NCBI RefSeq assembly: GCF_050875635.1 | Contig: NZ_JBPAOH010000003.1 | Span: 62,001-126,000, forward strand | From: Hassallia sp050875635 | GTDB taxonomy: Bacteria; Cyanobacteriota; Cyanobacteriia; Cyanobacteriales; Nostocaceae | Direction: 5' to 3' | Length of the DNA stretch: 64,000 nt | Part shown: positions 24,407 to 34,049 of the stretch, piece by piece | How the letters are laid out: each line of letters opens with the position of its first letter | How positions within the stretch are numbered: the first letter of the stretch is position 1 | Position numbers and translations under genes: made by a program | Notes under the pieces: model-generated | Databases searched by the model: none | Told to the model about the DNA's origin: nothing | Seen by the model: the letters and a program-made list of their open reading frames with translations, nothing else

Positions 24407-27400
24407 ATGGGTAAATTTGCACTATTAATTGGTGTGAGTAAGTACGATTCTCCCAACTTATGCGAACTTCAGAAAGTTGAAAATGATGTGCAGGAGATGG
24501 CGAGAGTCTTATTGCACCCAGAAATGTGTGGATTTGCGGAGGAAAATATACAGTGTCTCCCAAATCCCGATCTTCAAACAATGCGAGAAGCGATTCACAA
24601 CTTGTTCGATAAATGTAAAAAAGATGACCTAGTACTACTTTACTTGGCTGGTCATGGGTTAAAGAATAAAGAGAGTGGCGATCTTTATTTTGCAACTACC
24701 AGAACCAGAGAAGATGCTCCATTTGCAACAGCAGTCGAAGCTAGCTTTGTCCATAGAGTTATGAGTGATAGTCGCTCAAAGCGTCAGGTTGTTATTCTTG
24801 ACTGTTGCTATAGTGGGGCATTTTCTCATGGGATGTTAGCAAGAAGTCCGAATGATATTAATGTCAAAGTCAATATCGAAGAGCAATTAGGTGGAGAAGG
24901 ACGGGCTGTTCTCACATCTTCGACATCTCTTCAACCTACCCTCGATGGAGTTTATACATCATATCTAGTAGAAGGTATAGAAACAGGAGCAGCAGACGAG
25001 AATGGCAATGGTGAGATTTCTATAGGCGAGTTGCATAACTACGCTAAAAAGCAAGTTAAAATATCTGCACCAAGCATGGAACCAGAAATTTACACTACTA
25101 AAGAAGGCTACGCTATCTTGCTTGCTCAAGCTCCAAAAGGCAAGCCAGAACTGAAATATCGCAAAAAAGTTGAGGAGTTAGCAGAAAGTGCAGAGCATTG
25201 TAATATTTCACGTCTTGGACGCAGAACATTAGAGAGATTAAGAAAAAACTTAGGTTTATCACCTGAAGAAACTGATGCAATTGAAACTGAAGTTTTGAAA
25301 CCTTGTCGAGATCGTGAAAATAATTTAAAAGAATACGAGGAGCTATTTCGTCAAGAAATTAATGATCGGTATCCTCTGCCTACAAAAACTTGCCAGGAAT
25401 TGAAAATTTATCAGCAACATTTAGGATTAAGAGATGAAGATGTAGAACCGATTAAAAAGCTAGTTCTTGATGAACGTCTCCAAAAAGTCGAGCAATATAA
25501 GCAAAACTATCATCAAGCAGTTAGAGATAATTATCCAGTTAATCAAGAGACTCACGCACAACTGAGACAATCTTCAGGATTATGCAACGGTGACATAAAT
25601 GAAATTGAACAGCAAGTCCTAGAAGAACGTCAGCAAGGATTAAACCAGTATAGGCAAAACTTTCATCAAGCAGTTCAAGATAATTATCCAGTTAATGAAC
25701 AGACTCATAGACAACTGAGACAATCTTCAGGATTATGCAACGGTGACATAAATGAAATTGAACAGCAAGTCCTAGAAGAACGTCAGCAAGGATTAAACCA
25801 GTATAGGCAAAACTTTCATCAAGCAGTTCAAGATAATTATCCAGTTAATGAACAGACTCATAGACAACTGAGACAATCTTCAGGATTATGCAACGGTGAC
25901 ATAAATGAAATTGAACAGCAAGTCCTAGAAGAACGTCGGCAAGGATTAAACCAGTATAAGCAAGAGCTTAATCTGGCAATAAGACGTGGTTATCCTATCC
26001 TTAATAGAGACAATACAGACTATAGATTGAGACTTATTCAGCAAAATTTAGGGTTGAGTAATAGAGATATTCAAAATATTAAATCTCGTCTTATATCTCA
26101 AGCAATAATTTTATGGTTATTAATAGGATTTATTTCTATTTTGATTATTATTTATATTATTTTTCTAATAATTTCGGCTGATCAAAATCCTACTCAAAAT
26201 CCTACTCTAATTACAACAACATCACCGACTATAACCCCCAAAAAGAGTGATATGAAAGATAATCCTAATATTAGTTTAGGAGAAAAATATTTATTTAAAA
26301 ATGAACCCGTAAATACTAAGAAGCAAGAGGCAATAGATAATTTTAAATCAGGCAGATATCAGATAGCCGCAGAGAAATTTCAAGAAGATCGAGATCCGCA
26401 TCCCAACAATCCAAAAGGATCAGATAAGCATCTCAACGATCCAGAAGCATTAATTTACAAAAATAATGCAGAGGCAGCAGCAAATGAAAATTTTATCATA
26501 ATAGCTGTCAGTGTTCCCATTGGTACTAATCCAAGTGTTGCAAAGGAAATATTAAGAGGTGTAGCTCAGGCTCAAGATGAAGTCAATCATGAACCCAATG
26601 CCAATCGTATTCAAGGAAAATGGTTACAAGTTGTAATAGCAAATGACGATAACGATCCCAATTTAGCAACTCAGGTTGCTAGAGAGTTCGTAAATCCTGA
26701 TAACAAAATTCTAGCTGTTGTAGGACATAACGACGCTAAAGCCTCTATGGCTGGAGCAGATGTTTATAATAAGAATCAAAAGGTAATGATTTCTCCCACT
26801 ACCTTTGCTGGAAACCTCAGTAGACAATATGTATTTGTCATATTTCCTCCTATTTCTGATTTTGCTAGACATGTGGCTGAGGAAATAAAGAAGGCTTCAA
26901 ATTCACAAGTACCCAACATTCTCATTTGTGTTGATAGCGATTCAAATGATAATAATGAATTTGCTAATGATTTGAGAATTTATGTTAGTAACCAACCCCC
27001 TCAAAATATGATTCTCAATAACACTCCGTGTGATTTGAGTAATATTGATGATAAGATAAGTGATTCATACATTCAAAATATATTTTCTCAAGCAAGTGGG
27101 TCAAATACTTTATTATTAGCTCCTTCGGTAAACAGAATTGAAAAAGCCATACGCATTGCAAGAGTAAATAAAACGCAACCAAACCCTCTGCCCGTATGGA
27201 GTTCTCCTACAATGAATACTTATTTAACAGTTGAAAAACAAAATGGTAGTCATGTAGAGGGAATGAAAATGCCAGTACCTTGGAATCCAGCAGATGAAGA
27301 AGGGGATAAATTCTTAGGTAACGCTAGAAAGCTTTGGGATGGTGATGTTAACTGGCGGTCAGCTATGGCATATGACGCAACTAATGCGATTATTAGAGTT

Positions 27401-27577
27401 TTGAAGCAAAACGGAGGTAATAAGGTTTCACCGACAGAAATTCGCGAACTCTCGTTTAAAGGTGCAACTGGAACAATCGATTTTAAAGGCAGTCGTGAAT
27501 TGTCAGTGAGTTTGCTGGAAGTCCAAAAAAATCCTCAGAATAAAGAAAAGGAACCTTATATATTTAAACCGCTTTAA
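24407..27577 (+). CDS. Membrane-anchored caspase-like protease with periplasmic-binding-type sensor domain
   Basis: The 1056-residue protein has a caspase (C14) domain at 1-240 with catalytic His83 (AGHG) and Cys134 (LDCCYSG), plus an EF-hand-like loop DENGNGEISIGE near 205. Residues 255-560 are helical repeats of about 51 residues; three central copies are nearly identical. A transmembrane segment (about 566-590) is followed by a TPR-like stretch and, from about 695, a type I periplasmic-binding fold (AKEILRGVAQAQDEVN, VAREFVNPDNKILAVVGH, MISPTTFAG) as in branched-chain amino acid receptors. I infer cytoplasmic protease and external ligand sensor. With the EACC1 neighbour this looks like a conflict or programmed-death effector. 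Confidence 0.88.
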   Translation: MGKFALLIGVSKYDSPNLCELQKVENDVQEMARVLLHPEMCGFAEENIQCLPNPDLQTMREAIHNLFDKCKKDDLVLLYLAGHGLKNKESGDLYFATTRTREDAPFATAVEASFVHRVMSDSRSKRQVVILDCCYSGAFSHGMLARSPNDINVKVNIEEQLGGEGRAVLTSSTSLQPTLDGVYTSYLVEGIETGAADENGNGEISIGELHNYAKKQVKISAPSMEPEIYTTKEGYAILLAQAPKGKPELKYRKKVEELAESAEHCNISRLGRRTLERLRKNLGLSPEETDAIETEVLKPCRDRENNLKEYEELFRQEINDRYPLPTKTCQELKIYQQHLGLRDEDVEPIKKLVLDERLQKVEQYKQNYHQAVRDNYPVNQETHAQLRQSSGLCNGDINEIEQQVLEERQQGLNQYRQNFHQAVQDNYPVNEQTHRQLRQSSGLCNGDINEIEQQVLEERQQGLNQYRQNFHQAVQDNYPVNEQTHRQLRQSSGLCNGDINEIEQQVLEERRQGLNQYKQELNLAIRRGYPILNRDNTDYRLRLIQQNLGLSNRDIQNIKSRLISQAIILWLLIGFISILIIIYIIFLIISADQNPTQNPTLITTTSPTITPKKSDMKDNPNISLGEKYLFKNEPVNTKKQEAIDNFKSGRYQIAAEKFQEDRDPHPNNPKGSDKHLNDPEALIYKNNAEAAANENFIIIAVSVPIGTNPSVAKEILRGVAQAQDEVNHEPNANRIQGKWLQVVIANDDNDPNLATQVAREFVNPDNKILAVVGHNDAKASMAGADVYNKNQKVMISPTTFAGNLSRQYVFVIFPPISDFARHVAEEIKKASNSQVPNILICVDSDSNDNNEFANDLRIYVSNQPPQNMILNNTPCDLSNIDDKISDSYIQNIFSQASGSNTLLLAPSVNRIEKAIRIARVNKTQPNPLPVWSSPTMNTYLTVEKQNGSHVEGMKMPVPWNPADEEGDKFLGNARKLWDGDVNWRSAMAYDATNAIIRVLKQNGGNKVSPTEIRELSFKGATGTIDFKGSRELSVSLLEVQKNPQNKEKEPYIFKPL
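25550..25960 (+). repeat. 153-bp tandem repeat inside the caspase gene
   Basis: GAAATTGAACAGCAAGTCCT recurs at 25601, 25754 and 25907, giving an exact 153-bp (51-codon) period. The copies are almost identical in DNA, whereas flanking protein repeats are diverged, so the array was expanded recently. Confidence 0.9.
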
Positions 27578-27795
27578 ATAAATAATTCAGTCTCCACCTG
27601 GAAAAAACCAGCTAAAATTTGAGCTTGTACTTTACTGATTTCTTGTGTACCTTTAATAACTTCAGAAGTAATACCACTCGATCCGAGTATTTCAACTAAA
27701 GAGAAAGAAAATAACCAAAACCAAGCCGCAACTACTAATAATGCGCGAAAAATTCCTGGTTTTGATAATGTTATGGAGTGATAAAACACCTCCAA
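27574..27795 (-). CDS. Doubtful small hydrophobic protein
   Basis: A 73-residue frame begins at a TTG and overlaps the caspase stop by 4 bp. It contains one hydrophobic stretch (FRALLVVAAWFWLFSFSLVEIL), so it could be a membrane peptide. There is no recognised family and no ATG start, and it may be chance. Confidence 0.2.
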   Translation of the reverse strand: MEVFYHSITLSKPGIFRALLVVAAWFWLFSFSLVEILGSSGITSEVIKGTQEISKVQAQILAGFFQVETELFI

Positions 27796-27813
27796 CTCTT
27801 CCTAGCTTGCGAC

Positions 27814-28013
27814 TATGTTTTACAGTCAATTTACCATCGACAAAGTAAAGCAAGATTTTCGTCTGACAACCGTTGAGGGAGTTCGCTTTTTCCCTGACTC
27901 AATCGAAGAAATCACGCCAAGTTCAAGACTCCAAGGTATTTTAGAGGATTTACCGTGGGCGATCGCGCTTTGATATAGAAAAAGCTCGTTCTGAAGTGAT
28001 TATTAAAGTACTC
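27814..28013 (+). pseudogene. Relic of PD-(D/E)XK-like nuclease family gene
   Basis: The frame MFYSQFTIDKVKQDFRLTT resembles the N-terminus of the nuclease-like proteins in the nifD element (MAYSDFTLEK and similar). It stops at 27974, but IEKARSEVIIKVLV, the family's conserved EKARSE motif, continues in another frame just after. So it is a frameshifted and truncated copy with the nuclease core deleted. Confidence 0.6.
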
Positions 28014-28060
28014 GTGTATTACTCTCAAAGGAAAAAAATAATTGAATTCCACCCAAATTT

Positions 28061-29041
28061 CTACAAAACCGATCGCCGCAACTCTGGAAAAACTTTCGAC
28101 ACCTTACTCAATACATAATCACCATAAGTCCCGCGAAAGTCGTGAACGCTAGCTTTATCCCAGCGTTGCTGCTTATCATCATTCACCACCGCCGAAAGTT
28201 GAATCGGCTTCACCTCAACATCGAAATTGGGATCGAAAAAGAACGGGAACGAAAGGCGATCGCCTCCCGACACATTCAAAACGCGATGAGGTGTAGAACG
28301 ATACAATCCTCCCGTCATCCGATCCAGCATATCCCCGATATTACACACAAATGAATTGGGAATAGGAGGCGCAGCAATCCAGCCTGACTTTGACTTCACT
28401 TGCAATCCCCCGGAATCGTCCTGTTTGAGAATCGTCAAAACACCGTAATCAGTGTGTTCTCCCACACCCCACCTATCTCGATCATCAGAGGTCGGGTAGT
28501 TAAAGATACGAAACAATGTCAACGGATCTGATGTGTAACGGTCAGCAAAATAGGACTCTTCCAGCCCTAAGCTCAGAGCAATACCAGCCATTAGCGTATG
28601 TCCAAGTTGCGTCATCGCCTCCATATATTCCAGCACTGTTTCGCGGAATAAAGGTATGTTATCAGGGAAAAGATTAGAACCGTGCATCGGAGTACCAGCT
28701 TGCACAAGTGGGTGATCCTTTCCTAGTTCCGCACCAAAATAGATACCCTCTTTCAAGTCAGGTTTACCAGATGTTAGTTCACCTCCAACCGGGAAATACC
28801 CCCGCCATGCTTTACCACCACTAGCCATGCGAATTTTCAGCTTAGTTTCCAGATCCTGAGCGAAAAACTGTCGGCTGAGTTGTTCCAGCCTTTGCTGCAA
28901 CTTTTCATCTACGCCATGTCCAACGATATAAAAAAACCCGCACTCGCGACACGCTTGCGCGATTTGAGATGGAACTGTCAAATCGCCGCTTTTTTTTATT
29001 AACCCGCTGATATCAATAACGCTAACTTGCGAGATTTTCAC
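28061..29041 (-). CDS. Isopenicillin N synthase-like 2OG-Fe(II) oxygenase
   Basis: The 326-residue protein has the non-haem iron oxygenase fold of the isopenicillin N synthase family. Iron ligands are in GEHTDYGVLTIL (His and Asp) and STPHRVLN (His); the Arg-x-Ser cosubstrate motif is RLSF. The N-terminal VIDISGLIKKSGD and CGFFYIVGHGVDE segments are typical. These enzymes oxidise small molecules such as flavonoids or peptides; the substrate is unknown. It stands alone on its strand. Confidence 0.9.
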   Translation of the reverse strand: MKISQVSVIDISGLIKKSGDLTVPSQIAQACRECGFFYIVGHGVDEKLQQRLEQLSRQFFAQDLETKLKIRMASGGKAWRGYFPVGGELTSGKPDLKEGIYFGAELGKDHPLVQAGTPMHGSNLFPDNIPLFRETVLEYMEAMTQLGHTLMAGIALSLGLEESYFADRYTSDPLTLFRIFNYPTSDDRDRWGVGEHTDYGVLTILKQDDSGGLQVKSKSGWIAAPPIPNSFVCNIGDMLDRMTGGLYRSTPHRVLNVSGGDRLSFPFFFDPNFDVEVKPIQLSAVVNDDKQQRWDKASVHDFRGTYGDYVLSKVSKVFPELRRSVL

Positions 29042-29510
29042 GTTCCTCCTCGTTGTGCGCGGTGTATAACGCTCACATAAAAATAATTATGACGCACATA
29101 TTGGTGCAACGGTCGCGATGGCTCCGCCCGCCGCAGGCATCGCACTTATTTTCATTACCCCTTGCATTTTGGCGCAATTTGTGTAACTCTCATAATTATA
29201 TTTGTCAATACTACGGCAAGTCAATCAATTTACCGTATATTGAAGAATAGATCCGTTACTTAAAAAATTCAATTGCTCACATATTGCACCTACCCCATAT
29301 TCCGCCTAAAAATAAATTTCTAGACTAATAGCATAAGTCCGTAAGTTTATATAACAATCCGCGCATCAACTGTTAAAATTTCTCCGTTCTCTTTCTCTAT
29401 GTTCTCTGCGTCTGGTGCAGTTTGTTTCTCACAAATTCAATAAAATTTATCCATATGTCAAAAAAATGGATAGTTCACAACAAAAATTTTACTAAATAAA
29501 GGATAAATAA
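29042..29510. other. Intergenic region with dispersed repeats
   Basis: About 470 bp with short repeat words (GGCTCCGCCCGCCGCAGGC, TTCTCTGCGTCTGG). No gene is supported. An AAAGGA ribosome-binding site for the next small gene is at 29496. Confidence 0.4.
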
Positions 29511-29705
29511 ATGTTTTTTGGAAAAATTGAAATAGACTTGCTAGATGGAGAGTTATGGTCACTTTGTCAAAAAACAAAATTACCGGAACATCTGCAATTA
29601 TTAGTAGATAAGGAACAGAGAAAACGTGATGATATTTGGGAATTACGGAGCGAGGATAAAGTGAAAAAATCTATCTATCCTAAAAGTGATTCAAAAACTA
29701 TTTAA
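29511..29705 (+). CDS. Small hypothetical protein
   Basis: The 64-residue protein MFFGKIEIDLLDGELWSLCQ and onward is charged and probably soluble; it has an AAAGGA ribosome-binding site and an ATG. No family is recognised. It stands alone upstream of xisI, which runs the opposite way. Confidence 0.4.
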   Translation: MFFGKIEIDLLDGELWSLCQKTKLPEHLQLLVDKEQRKRDDIWELRSEDKVKKSIYPKSDSKTI

Positions 29706-29971
29706 GTTATAATTCTACACTTGGGTACATCACAATGAATTATCAATCTTGATACTGCTTTGACCACTACTTTGTCAGTCAGGCGATCGTCATCGCTAAC
29801 TCTAAAACAGTTTTCATAGTCCGTGCATTTAGCCTGATACCGATATTTTCGGGAATTTTTGTAAAAGTTAGTTTAATGCAAGAGGTGCAAAATGTCAATT
29901 CACACAGTATCTAATTGGGAACAACTGTTAGAAATTGCCCAACAAAATACCTCTGCTCGCAGGGTACGTAG

Positions 29972-30304
29972 TTAACTGGTGGCAAATTCTGTAAATTGAC
30001 GCATATAGGGAGAGTGAAAAGCTAAAACGATATCAGATGAAGGTACACCCATTTCGAGCAGTTGTGTAGCAATTCCGATTTCGGTTCCATCATGCTGAAT
30101 CCAAATTTTACCATCTTTGATATCGAGATGCAGACTGCATCCATGTGTTCGACGATTACCGCGCCAGCCTGTATGGAGCAAAAGGTAATGGTCGCGCTCT
30201 GTATCTAGAATAGCTTGTGTCTCTATTTCTTCTACAGGCGATCGCCGTTGCGCCCGTTCTAAAATTAACTGTTGTATAATTTGACGATACTGCTCTACAG
30301 CCAT
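29972..30304 (-). CDS. xisI: Excision controlling factor XisI
   Basis: The 110-residue protein starts MAVEQYRQIIQQLILERAQ and has the XisI hallmarks DTERDHYLLLHTGWRGNRR, KIWIQHDGTEIGIA and the ending DIVLAFHSPYMRQFTEFA. In Anabaena PCC 7120, XisH and XisI are needed with the serine recombinase XisF to excise the fdxN element. Here the pair is inside the nifH element with a XisF-like gene. XisI overlaps xisH by 10 bp. XisHI pairs also exist elsewhere in cyanobacterial genomes without a recombinase, so the link is contextual. Confidence 0.93.
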   Translation of the reverse strand: MAVEQYRQIIQQLILERAQRRSPVEEIETQAILDTERDHYLLLHTGWRGNRRTHGCSLHLDIKDGKIWIQHDGTEIGIATQLLEMGVPSSDIVLAFHSPYMRQFTEFATS

Positions 30305-30702
30305 TGGACAATAACCTCCTGTTTCTCATCGTAAACTAGTAGGCGAATTTGAGTTCGTTCAATTACTGACCGGGTAAAACGACGCTGAAAAAATGTGTTA
30401 TGAATTGATTCAGGTACTGCAAGATAAAGTTTTCGTTCTGGTTCAAACTCTTCTAAGGCAAATTGATAGTTGATAAATTGCCCAAGGGCAGTATGGAAAT
30501 CCGAAACATTTGAGCGTCCGATAAAACTCTTTATTTCGACTGCAATTTTTTCACCTGCTCGTTCGGCAGCTAACATTTCTGCTGCTAAATCGATTTCAAA
30601 ATCTACATCTCCAACACTCATCTGATACGGGTCGGCAGTAATTATCCATCCTTCTTTCTCTAAAGCACTTCTAACTGCATCGTGAAATCGGTCTTTTGCC
30701 AT
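30295..30702 (-). CDS. xisH: Excision controlling factor XisH
   Basis: The 135-residue protein starts MAKDRFHDAVRSALEKEGWIITADPY and has DFEIDLAAEMLAAERAGEKIAVEIKSF, a PD-(D/E)XK-type core, and SNVSDFHTALGQFINYQ, all typical of XisH. It is co-transcribed with xisI (10-bp overlap). In Anabaena it is required for fdxN-element excision in heterocysts; the exact action is not settled. Its location 6.8 kb from the xisF-like gene differs from the compact Anabaena arrangement. Confidence 0.93.
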   Translation of the reverse strand: MAKDRFHDAVRSALEKEGWIITADPYQMSVGDVDFEIDLAAEMLAAERAGEKIAVEIKSFIGRSNVSDFHTALGQFINYQFALEEFEPERKLYLAVPESIHNTFFQRRFTRSVIERTQIRLLVYDEKQEVIVQWL

Positions 30703-30951
30703 ACAAAATTTTTGACTTTTAACCTTGAAACATGACTGTTAGCAGCGATTTGGGAATGGAGGCTAGATAATCGCCCAATCTTGATTCTACCAAGTTGCGT
30801 TGGTAAATTGCAGATGTTTGATATTTACGGGCTTTGCCAACGCTCTGTGTTTGGGTTGATATATGCGATCGCTTTTTACTTGCAATTTCATGCAATAATA
30901 ATACAAATCTTTTTAATTAAAACTAAGAATAATTGACATAATACTCAAAAA

Positions 30952-31214
30952 ATGGTAAAAATCCTAACTGGTGAAGAACTAAACGAACTATTTTTAGAGA
31001 GTCTGCAAACTGGCACAGCAACGCTTTACAAAGACGATCGCCAAATTCTCTACAAAGGAAACAATCGACTTGCTTCTAACATCTACGATCGGACAATAAA
31101 ACTGCGAAACGGTCTTCATGTGCGGATTTTGAGCTTTGAAACAACAGACGAACTGACCGCAATTCTCCCAGAATCAGAACCTTTTGATGAATTGTTGTCT
31201 CTAAGCTTTTTTGT
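30952..31214 (+). pseudogene. N-terminal fragment, probably of a PchR-like AraC regulator
   Basis: The first 88 or so residues (MVKILTGEELNELFLES, IKLRNGLHVRILSFE, LLSLSFFVTGD) resemble the ligand-binding N-terminus of cyanobacterial AraC/PchR regulators. The open frame then runs into unrelated NmrA-type sequence in the wrong frame. The DNA-binding half is absent. Confidence 0.45.
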
Positions 31215-31925
31215 TACCGGAGATATGATGCCGATTCAATCGCCAAAGCACTTGAAGGTGCCCAAGTCGCTTATTTGATGAACCCTCCCGCCTACGACAA
31301 ACCCGATATGTTTGCGGAAGCCGAAAAAATCGGAAAAAATTTGCAAGTAGCCGTGAAGCGTTCGGGCTTAAAACGGTTTGTCTTTTTATCGTCTGTTGGA
31401 GCGCACTTGCCAAGTGGGACGGGAAACATTCTCACGACTCACTTACAAAGAACAAATGATGAGTGAGACGGGCGTTTGGGTGACGTTCGTGCGTTGCGCC
31501 TGGTTTATGCAGAACTGGGCAGGTGTTGTCGCAACAGCCAAAGAGCAAGGGGTATTGCCGAGTTTCTTAACGCCGCTTGAGCGTCAAATCCCGATGGTTT
31601 CCACTGCCGACATCGGGCGTGTGTGTGCAGAAGCAATGCTTGAAGATTGGACGGGCAAACGAATTAAAGAGCTGCGCGGCGAAGATGTTTCGCCCAACGA
31701 TGTAGCAGCAGCGTTTGCAACAGCGATCGGGCGCGATGTGCAAGCCGTTGAAACTCCGCGCTTTGATTGGAAAAACAATAAGATTGCAGTTCAATTCACC
31801 AAAAAACGCTGACGCTTGGACCATCGATGATTGACGCTTTCTGTCTTCGACTACATGACCTTTGAAGGTGGTTCGATTGAACAAGTTAGAGGGGATGTAA
31901 CGATGGTAGAAGCCGCCCATGAAAT
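31209..31925 (+). pseudogene. Broken NmrA-like NAD(P)-binding protein gene
   Basis: Pieces in different frames join into one NmrA-type protein: ADSIAKALEGAQVAYLMNPP (31218 on), FVFLSSVGAHLPSGTG (to 31425), and YKEQMMSETGVWVTFVRCAW to ETPRFDW (31438-31812). At least two frameshifts and a missing N-terminal Rossmann motif show it is not functional. Confidence 0.8.
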
Positions 31926-31982
31926 GACTTTACGGTAAAATTTGACACAAATATTTTTTAGCTTTGTCGAACTCACATTTTT

Positions 31983-32339
31983 TTAGCTCGTTCTAACTGG
32001 TCGAAGGAAGTCGATATTTAATTCTAGTTTTTCTCCCAGCCACAAAGAATGCTCAGTATGGTCTTTCACATCATCGCCTGTATTCGGATGGACGAGAATA
32101 TCTAAACCCTCACGATTGAGCATTAACCACGGAACAACCTGGCTAAATTGATCCGGTGAAAATGCAACTTGATACATCGCTTTTGGGTGTGGTCCGATGG
32201 GCTTCTCATGCCAGCGTCCTAGCTGTACATCAAATCTAGCACCCAAGTCATCGCGTACACGGGCAGCCGCATCACGACTTGCGGTATCGAAGTAGACATG
32301 AGCGTGAAAACTAGTAATTTCGGTGGTATCTTCTTTCAT
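31983..32339 (-). CDS. DOPA 4,5-dioxygenase family protein
   Basis: The 118-residue protein (start chosen at MKEDTTEITSFHAHVYFD, 32339) has the family's conserved HAHVYFD, GRWHEKPIGPHPKAMYQVAF and ILVHPNTGDDVKDHTEHSLWLG motifs, which hold the metal-binding histidines. The longer frame up to 32633 has no family similarity. These enzymes open catechol rings, for example DOPA; the cyanobacterial substrate is uncertain. Confidence 0.88.
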   Translation of the reverse strand: MKEDTTEITSFHAHVYFDTASRDAAARVRDDLGARFDVQLGRWHEKPIGPHPKAMYQVAFSPDQFSQVVPWLMLNREGLDILVHPNTGDDVKDHTEHSLWLGEKLELNIDFLRPVRTS

Positions 32340-32656
32340 AGTCTTCGCAATGCTCCTACGTCTTAAATTGCTCGTCCACTGGAATTTGATAATTGTTGGC
32401 GAGGCGATTATTGCCATTAGTTCGCCGTATTCTATTATATTAGTGATATTTCGATTCAATTCGTTTTCCCAACAAGTAGGAAACCCGTTTGACAAGGAAT
32501 CTACAGGCATTTTACAACATTGTATAACAGGGGAATATTTTCGGCTCGCGCTTTTTTTATAAAAACACAGGCTGAAAACCCTTGAGTATGTGTATCGAAG
32601 CGTGGCGTAGATACACATACGTGCTTCAGACAAGGGATGAAAGCCGTTTAAGGCGT

Positions 32657-32806
32657 TTACGCCTCAGTGGCGTTAGATTTTTTCGGTTCGGGTAAGGTAT
32701 CAATTAAGTCTTCTACTATTTGGGTAACAGTCTTATCTTTTTCTACAGCCAATAAGCGTAACTTCTTAAGTCTGCGTTCACTTATCCGAATATGTAATTC
32801 TTTTTT
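32657..32806 (-). pseudogene. Ribbon-helix-helix DNA-binding protein, C-terminal fragment
   Basis: The minus strand reads LHIRISERRLKKLRLLAVEK then VTQIVEDLIDTLP up to a stop at 32657. This is the pattern of a small CopG/RHH regulator. The N-terminus is cut by the IS1-family insertion that starts at 32807, and no continuation is found beyond it. Confidence 0.55.
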
Positions 32807-33614
32807 GGCGTTGCTGAATCAAAGTATGAATCATGCGATCGCCTCAAGAAAAGCGGGCGCACTGCGCCCGCAGTGCATCGTCACCATACTTAAGATAATG
32901 TATTACTAACCGAATGGAAAATTTCAGCATTTCTTCTGACGCGCGAATAACAGAATGTTTTTCTATGTAATCGAGCTAAATAATGCGGAGCCTGAGACGC
33001 TCCGCCTCCGGTCTTAAACGACTATTTTCTCCTTCTACTCTAGTCATATATATTTTACTAACAATATGGTCTTCATCACTAATAAAACATGGATAGACTG
33101 GATAGCCATCTGTGACATAAAAATAAGAATTCCAACATTTTATGATATTCCATAATAATTTAAATGTTTCAGAACTTCTATCTCCTAAAACCCAGGTTAT
33201 AATACCTGGAACATGCTTATTTACTGCTGTCCATAACCAAATTTTGTTTTTTTTGACCAATAAAAGTTTCTAATTAATCTACCTGAGTTATTTCCGGAAT
33301 TTCATCATAATTTGGAGCGTTTGGCAAGGTCTTCCCAATCGTTTTAACCCAGTTGATTATTGTTGTATGGTGTACTTTTTTCACTCTTTCTATTGCACGG
33401 AAGCCAGAGCCATTCACGTACATTTCTAAGCACTCACGTTTAATTTCTTCCGAGTATCCTTGCGGCTCATAAGAATCAATAAATTGACGACCGCATTGGA
33501 CAAAAATGTAATTTTGTTTACCATATTTTTTGCCATTCTTGCGGATATGAGTTGATGCACACCTTGGACATTGCATAGCGATCGCTTGAATTCATACTTC
33601 AATTATGCAACGCC
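32807..33614. mobile_element. IS1-family insertion sequence relic
   Basis: The ends GGCGTTGCTGAATCAAAGTA (32807) and TACTTCAATTATGCAACGCC (ending 33614) are imperfect inverted repeats. The 8-bp sequence TCTTTTTT flanks both sides (32799-32806 and 33615-33622), as expected for the IS1 family. Length is 808 bp. The transposase frame is broken. Confidence 0.85.
32976..33576 (-). pseudogene. IS1-family transposase (InsA-InsB type), broken
   Basis: The N-terminal part (33274-33576) has the zinc-finger CPRCASTHIRKNGKKYGKQNY and a helix-turn-helix; it stops at VD before LETFIGQKK. The C-terminal DDE part (from 33260) continues in another frame after an A8C run with IWLWTAVNKH and DGYPVY, then MTRVEGENSRLR. 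There a 27-bp GC-rich palindromic unit (32992-33018) has been inserted, disrupting the ending. IS1 elements normally use a frameshift at such an A run, but the extra stop and the insert make this copy inactive. Confidence 0.85.
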
Positions 33615-33622
33615 TCTTTTTT

Positions 33623-33733
33623 GGCGTTGCTGAATTGAAATATGAAGTTCAAAAACTAGGTATCTTAAACTCTTACTCTTTGCGCCTTTGCGCCTTTGCG
33701 TGAGGTAAATTCATATCTTGATTCAGCAACGCC
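33623..33733. mobile_element. 111-bp MITE with IS1-like ends
   Basis: GGCGTTGCTGAATTGAAATA at the left and CTTGATTCAGCAACGCC at the right match the ends of the adjacent IS1 relic. It has no coding capacity and starts directly after the IS target duplication. Its right part recurs at 18531-18603. Confidence 0.75.
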
Positions 33734-33740
33734 AAAGAAA

Positions 33741-33887
33741 GACACTCATCGGACAACCGTCTTCTAATTGATGCGGTTGATCTGGGCAGGTTCCAATCGA
33801 CTGTCGTCAATAACCGCAACAAGAGTACTCTATAGTTCATCGAATAAGCGCTAAGTTATGCGGGTTAATGGTTGTCCGATGAGTGTC
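33741..33887. mobile_element. 147-bp MITE-like element
   Basis: GACACTCATCGGACAACC (33741-33758) and GGTTGTCCGATGAGTGTC (33870-33887) are a perfect 18-bp inverted repeat around 111 bp without a gene. No related transposase is present in the window. Confidence 0.75.
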
Positions 33888-34049
33888 GTTTGAAAAATGT
33901 AGCGGAATAATTGGGAAAATTTGTTTAGATTTTAAACTTACAATCACAAGATAATGCGATCGCGCTGTATTATTATCAAACAGTAGTAGCGTATACAGCT
34001 AAAAGCTTTATTGTTATATTAGGTCAAGGTTGCAGATATGGAGAGGAAA

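Noticed and set aside
29892..29975. 27-residue plus-strand frame MSIHTVSNWEQLLEIAQQNT
   Set aside because: Too short to support as a gene and lacks a downstream partner; possibly a truncated antitoxin start.
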